Of a stretch of DNA of 64,000 nt, positions 61,801-64,000 are shown piece after piece. Source of the stretch: Prostheceraeus crozeri. Taxonomy: Eukaryota; Platyhelminthes; Polycladida; Euryleptidae. The position numbers were made by a program, and so were the translations under genes. The first letter of the stretch is position 1; every line of letters starts with the position of its first letter. Location: NCBI GenBank assembly GCA_907163375.1, contig CAJQUW010003471.1, forward strand, positions 62,001-126,000. The letters are read 5' to 3'. Under the pieces are notes generated by a model. The model saw only the letters and a list, made by a program, of their open reading frames with translations. It did not search any database and had not been told where the DNA came from.

Positions 61801-63893
61801 CTTCGAGGAAAATTCAACTTACTAATGCACGTCGACGAAGCCGCAAGTAGATGTGCCGTGGAGACTTAGGTTCAGCATAATTTGGTATGTTAAACTTCAA
61901 GCGTTGTTTTATTGAAGCTGGAAAATAAGATAATTCTGAAAATAAGATGACTCTCGTTGGATACACTTAACTAAAAGTCAAATAGTTATTCACATGATCT
62001 CTTTTTCTCAATATAAAGCCCACCTCATGCAAAATCTACCTAATTTGTCGTGATGAAATTAAGAAAGCGCATCTTGCCGTTCATCAACCTCATAACGAAT
62101 ATTTCTCACATTTCCTCACAAATCTCATCATGTTCCTCACAATATTTCTAAGGGTCTCACTCCAAAATTATAGATTTTTTACCACTTTTTATGCTAAGGC
62201 GGCAAAAATGTTTTTGTCATTTTTACTTTTTACGCTTTTTTGTCACCATCTCAGATTCTCTTTTGATTTTTCGGCAAAAACCCTTCATTTCACGTTTTTT
62301 CGTACATTTCTCACAGTGGGCCAAATTTCTCGCCTTTTCTCACATTTATCACATGCGGACCATCCCTACGACATGCTAGGCTCAAAACGTTATTGCATTA
62401 CCTGCATCAGCATGCCCAACTGAAATGCTCTCAGAACACTTGCAGACAATAGAAATGTCTACGAAACATTGGGAAAATGTGCCTAAAATATGCTGCAATT
62501 CGTCGGATAAGCTGTACAAACAAAATGTTTCAGAATCTTTATGTCCTCTACATGTTGAAGATCGAACTCCCTCGCTTTTTCGACTACATAGTACACAGTT
62601 GTACATGCATTGAATTCGGTAATTCAACTCTTAACTTACAGTTGAGTTGTTTTATGGTTTATCCGCATAGTTTAGCATGACTTTCTATGTGAGTACCTCT
62701 GCGATTCACTCTGTCATTTATTCTCTTTATCATTTTCAACAATGCGACTTCTATATCTATTCGCTGGTTGCACAAAAAAGTATATCAGATTAATACTTTG
62801 CAGATGAGCATGTCAATGAATTATTTACATATATTTGTTCACAACAGCACGCTCCCTGGTGTTTACCTTAATCTCTTATCACAATAGAGAATTCCGTTTT
62901 TACTCCTTTAATTCATTGACAAGACAGAATAAAAATTACGCTGAGTTGAATAACTCATACTTTCCGGTCAGCAAACTGAAGAAGCGAAAAAGTGAGTTCG
63001 TCATTATTTGGCTGTCATTGTCTTCCTCTACTGACTGATAATTGTGCAACGTAGCTCTTGTTTCAGATGAAAGCAGCTTTCACGAAAACTTGAATGAAAA
63101 TCGGAACTATTTTTTCACATGCGATGACTGATACTGAATTAATAAGTCGTCACGAGAACCATGCCGTGAATTCAGAAGTTGCATGCCCGGTCGTGTTCGA
63201 AAATTAAAAGGGGTTCTATAATCCGACACCGGACACACGAATCTTCTTGGATTAACTTGCTATTTGGATGGCTGATGGCGACGTATCTAACGAACCAGTT
63301 TAGACACTGTCATTTCATTGCTCCCTTGAGAAATGGTCCGCACTCGAAACGTCGGCTGTGTACATACATTTTTTTACTTCCAATTATTCAACTACTATTC
63401 TTGCTGGCATTAAAATTACTCGAGAGAGAAAACGGATATTTTTACTGATTCATTAACCTGCAAGCATGACCAACACTGAGATTTCAATGAAACACGAGTA
63501 AAATTATGATACTTGGAAGTATTAAGCAAGAAGTAGCGTGTTTCATTACTCACATGTTTCAGTTTTCAGAATTGATCTGTAAGGAGTTGGAAGTATGACG
63601 GATGGATATGTTTCGGATAGGGATGTGCGTCTCTTCTGAAGATCCCATGATGACTTGGTAAGTTTGTGATCCGCAATCTGCTTATGTAAGTAATTCACAT
63701 CGGAAAAACTGTTCCTTCTCCTTGGCACCGGGTTAGGGAATTCGTGGCCAATGAGATTGATAGCTTCCTCCGAAAAGGAACGACCGCACCGACTTTCACC
63801 ATGGTCTAAGTCAATATGAGCATAAGGAATGTTATCGGAGTGATAATAATACAGGTCTGAGAGTTTTTTCCGGTCTTCAGATTCAGCTACCAC
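40533..63893 (-). CDS. Pld: Phospholipase D (PLD1/2 type), gene B, 3' part: loop, HKD2 and C-terminus; 5' end not in window
   Basis: Second PLD gene, same strand, upstream of gene A. Exons by splice sites and phase: 63554-63893, 61823-61917, 60113-60291, 58911-58952, 55178-55705, 52787-53023, 46771-47011, 42611-42949 and 40533-40754. They give 740 residues and a stop, with every junction in phase. The first four exons are variable loop. The rest is textbook PLD: VPRMPWHDV, ARDVGRHFIQRWN, HYIYIENQFFIS, then the HKD2 motif HSKLMIVDDNQTIIGSANIN (His, Lys, Asp present) and RSMLGNRDSE. The protein ends in Trp-Thr like other animal PLDs, whose C-terminus is needed for activity. HKD1, PH and PX should lie right of 64000. 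It is a separate paralogue of gene A, because both cover the loop with different sequence. Family identity is very secure; the first four exons are less so. Confidence 0.93.
41100..41430 (-). mobile_element. RTE-like LINE fragment (between endonuclease and reverse transcriptase)
   Basis: Broken minus-strand frames read ADEIRRAASDFLGKTKPERK, TETCWWNELLQTSMRKKKE and a downstream basic stretch. This is the typical linker of RTE-type ORF2 proteins (AxxVLGxxKPxR, WWNDEVQ). It is a relic inside the last gene B intron. Confidence 0.6.
42611..42949 (-). CDS. Pld: Gene B exon: HKD2 active site
   Basis: Carries NTELVYVHSKLMIVDD and GSANINDRSMLGNRDSE, that is HxKxxxxD plus the GSAN and RSM-G-RDSE signatures. 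DPVVSSFFDDVWRRTAESN follows. His, Lys and Asp of HKD2 are intact. Phase 0 at both ends, 113 codons. Confidence 0.98.
43055..43227 (-). mobile_element. tRNA-derived SINE, copy 3
   Basis: On the minus strand: GGTCTCCGTGGCACAGTGGT, TTAAGTGCTTGGC, GGTCGAGCCCCG, AAGGGCATCCGGACTAAAAG, and a GAGGGAGTAGTGACATTAAA end. It is the closest of the three to copy 1. It lies in a gene B intron, just before a LINE fragment. Confidence 0.75.
43262..43829 (+). mobile_element. LINE 3' end with (GAT)n tail
   Basis: Frameshifted ORF2 end: SRLKVYEACVRSALLYGSET, then CDRRMLRAIAGVRWQD, then RSSWRRAIVARPTP, and a tail of about ten GAT repeats at 43798-43829. Both the protein end and the simple-repeat tail are typical of RTE-like non-LTR elements. 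It may belong to the same family as the relics at 3820 and 41100. Confidence 0.7.
43798..43829 (+). repeat. (GAT)n microsatellite
   Basis: About ten uninterrupted GAT units forming the 3' tail of the preceding LINE fragment. Confidence 0.9.
44642..45023. mobile_element. Fold-back element with tRNA-like arms, copy 2
   Basis: Both arms carry the tRNA-like block. The right arm reads GTGGCCTATTGAAGAAGGTG ... GGTTCGATTCCTGGGTCAGG on the plus strand, and the left arm reads it on the minus strand. A short spacer near 44790-44865 separates them. It lies in a gene B intron and matches the copy at 32996-33327. Confidence 0.7.
46771..47011 (-). CDS. Pld: Gene B exon: second catalytic block
   Basis: Encodes FRVFLVLPLLPAMEGTVDSW, then MRGILHYQLRSLCQG and YLSITSLRNYSYVYGKL. 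It matches VYVVIPLLPGFEGD and ISFCGLRTH of PLD1. The open frame extends beyond both splice sites, so its outer parts are intron. Phase 2 to phase 0. Confidence 0.96.
47170..47700. other. Block with repeated GGTCRC / GYGACC motifs
   Basis: At least six GGTC-R-C or inverted motifs occur here (near 47190, 47276, 47366-47388, 47610, 47660 and 47690) in a less AT-rich block inside the gene B intron. Possibly an unclassified DNA element. Confidence 0.3.
47900..50400. other. Gene B intron, nothing recognisable
   Basis: AT-rich with only chance-length open frames. No repeat or gene was recognised. Confidence 0.4.
50434..51136 (+). mobile_element. 5'-truncated Tc1-like transposon, DD34E
   Basis: Starts inside the transposase at SDGRLRLWIKS (first catalytic Asp) and keeps FMDDNAMCH and SPNLNPIENVW, with 34 residues between Asp and Glu. 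The frame is open to the stop at 50980. The right terminus ends CCACTTTTTATGAAACGGAC then TG at 51136, followed by TA. No matching left terminus was found upstream, so the element lost its left half. It lies in a gene B intron. Confidence 0.85.
51140..52780. other. Gene B intron, nothing recognisable
   Basis: No coding sequence or repeat structure was recognised on either strand. Confidence 0.4.
52787..53023 (-). CDS. Pld: Gene B exon: second catalytic block
   Basis: Encodes TQVLRSSSEWSAGISKTECS, then SAEHYIYIENQFFIS and IADALFSRIMEMHK. It matches the IENQFFIS core strand of animal PLD. Acceptor TTATTCCAG, donor GTAAGT, phase 2 to phase 2. Confidence 0.97.
54200..54935 (-). pseudogene. Penelope-like element reverse transcriptase fragment
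   Basis: Minus-strand fragments in shifting frames read PPLYTLRKDHK, GPPGRPVCGSVNSPNNRLFH, GDVKSLYPSLNIE, then YLSLNKSKEELIEMGI and CPTRKTNVGMPPTITG. The KDHK, RPVCG and GDVKSLYPSL motifs are those of Penelope-like reverse transcriptases, distinct from LINE and LTR enzymes. Frameshifts and stops make it a relic. No GIY-YIG endonuclease was seen. It lies in a gene B intron. Confidence 0.75.
55178..55705 (-). CDS. Pld: Gene B exon: loop end and start of second catalytic block
   Basis: Encodes 176 residues. The first part is basic loop with RRFSTMG. It then joins conserved sequence: NLWKGQDYVNWI (PLD1 has FWHGKDYCNF), VPRMPWHDVSCGLYGRCARD, GRHFIQRWN and YPFLVPKSYE. Acceptor TTTTCCAG, donor GTAAGA, phase 2 to phase 2. 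Confidence 0.96.
55710..58905. other. Gene B intron, nothing recognisable
   Basis: Very AT-rich. The plus-strand open frames near 56793-57008 and 57324-57578 show no motif and are of chance length. Confidence 0.4.
58911..58952 (-). CDS. Pld: Gene B micro-exon: loop
   Basis: A 42-base exon between CTCTTACAG and GTAAGT, both strong. In phase 2 it reads NTNPLRQSCINRM and continues into MIVKEQEKV of the next exon. Being a multiple of three it could be skipped without breaking the frame. Confidence 0.6.
60113..60291 (-). CDS. Pld: Gene B exon: loop
   Basis: Good acceptor (AAATTTTAG), phase 0 start, reading ISALNRFLKLQLKPDPDDFG then FDIDKGSMFQHLLLCLK. The donor GTATAT is weak. I chose it because it gives the phase 2 that the next exon needs. 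The open frame itself continues to 60049. Confidence 0.55.
60430..60815 (+). mobile_element. LINE ORF2 3' end with TTGACTA tail
   Basis: Encodes TRSYCRNSCQIKPLFDAKTK then VLRNMFFFRVIDVWNSLSDD and FKRRLKIVDLSDF. This is the usual C-terminus of CR1/jockey-like ORF2 (FF-R----WN-LP--V---). A short 3' UTR ends in TTGACTATTGACTATT. It is inserted opposite to gene B in its intron. Confidence 0.75.
61823..61917 (-). CDS. Pld: Gene B exon: loop
   Basis: A 95-base exon with strong sites (TTTTCCAG and GTAAGT), phase 1 to phase 0. It reads SIKQRLKFNIPNYAEPKSPR then HIYLRLRRRAL. It is basic and fits in phase between its neighbours. Confidence 0.7.
63554..63893 (-). CDS. Pld: Gene B exon: loop, first visible
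   Basis: Acceptor CTGCTTTCAG, donor GTGAGT, phase 0 to phase 1. It encodes 113 residues (VVAESEDRKKLSDLYYYHSD ... SFSEEAINLIGHEFP ... PVPRRRNSFSDV ... TPYRSILKTET). There is no domain I recognise. Assignment to the PLD loop rests on strand, phase and position. RRRNS looks like a basophilic kinase site. Confidence 0.75.
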
Positions 63894-64000
63894 CTGAAAG
63901 CAGTTAATACTACTAAATAAACATATTTGATAATTTATGAACGATGTAGTTGTCTCTCAGTAGCATGAAACTGCGACAAATACGTCAGATACTGCAGTCG

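Overview
The window is AT-rich eukaryotic DNA from an invertebrate animal. Split genes have GT-AG introns of up to about 6 kb. Non-LTR, Penelope-like, Tc1/mariner and fold-back elements and tRNA-derived SINEs fill the introns and spacers. I cannot place the species from the sequence alone.

The only host genes I can support are two phospholipase D (PLD1/2-type) genes, head to tail on the minus strand. Gene A has its start codon at 33555. I can follow it through 14 phase-consistent coding exons to 6003, giving 702 residues: acidic N-terminus, PX domain, PH domain, first PLD catalytic block with HKD1, and the start of the loop. Its 3' half should lie left of base 1. Gene B enters from the right edge with 9 phase-consistent exons (63893 down to the stop codon at 40533, 740 residues). 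They encode the loop, the second catalytic block with HKD2 and the conserved C-terminal Trp-Thr. The window therefore holds the 5' half of one paralogue and the 3' half of another. Both contain an RRFSTMG loop motif, but in different surroundings.

Layout, left to right: 1-6 kb, left flank or last visible intron of gene A, with a hairpin, a LINE fragment and a MITE; 6-33.6 kb, gene A; 33.6-40.5 kb, spacer with an HHR-like retroelement tail, a possible SINE and a LINE reverse transcriptase ORF; 40.5-63.9 kb, gene B. Gene A introns carry nested MITEs at 14.7-15.5 kb, a cluster at 19.8-23.9 kb (fold-back, SINE, decayed hepadnavirus-like polymerase fragment, intact DD41D transposon with a nested MITE), a decayed Tc1 element at 27.9-29.6 kb and a fold-back at 30.8-31.3 kb. 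A fold-back with tRNA-like arms sits in gene A intron 1 (33.0-33.3 kb), and a second copy in gene B (44.6-45.0 kb). Gene B introns also carry RTE-like LINE fragments, a SINE, a 5'-truncated Tc1 element, a Penelope-like fragment and a LINE 3' end.

The two PLD enzymes would hydrolyse phosphatidylcholine to phosphatidic acid and choline at membranes, recruited by their lipid-binding PX and PH domains. No bacterial-type operons, rRNAs, canonical tRNAs or CRISPR arrays were seen. The least ordinary items are the hepadnavirus-like polymerase relic, the intact DD41D transposon, the recurrent hammerhead-ribozyme-like motifs and the fold-backs with tRNA-like arms.
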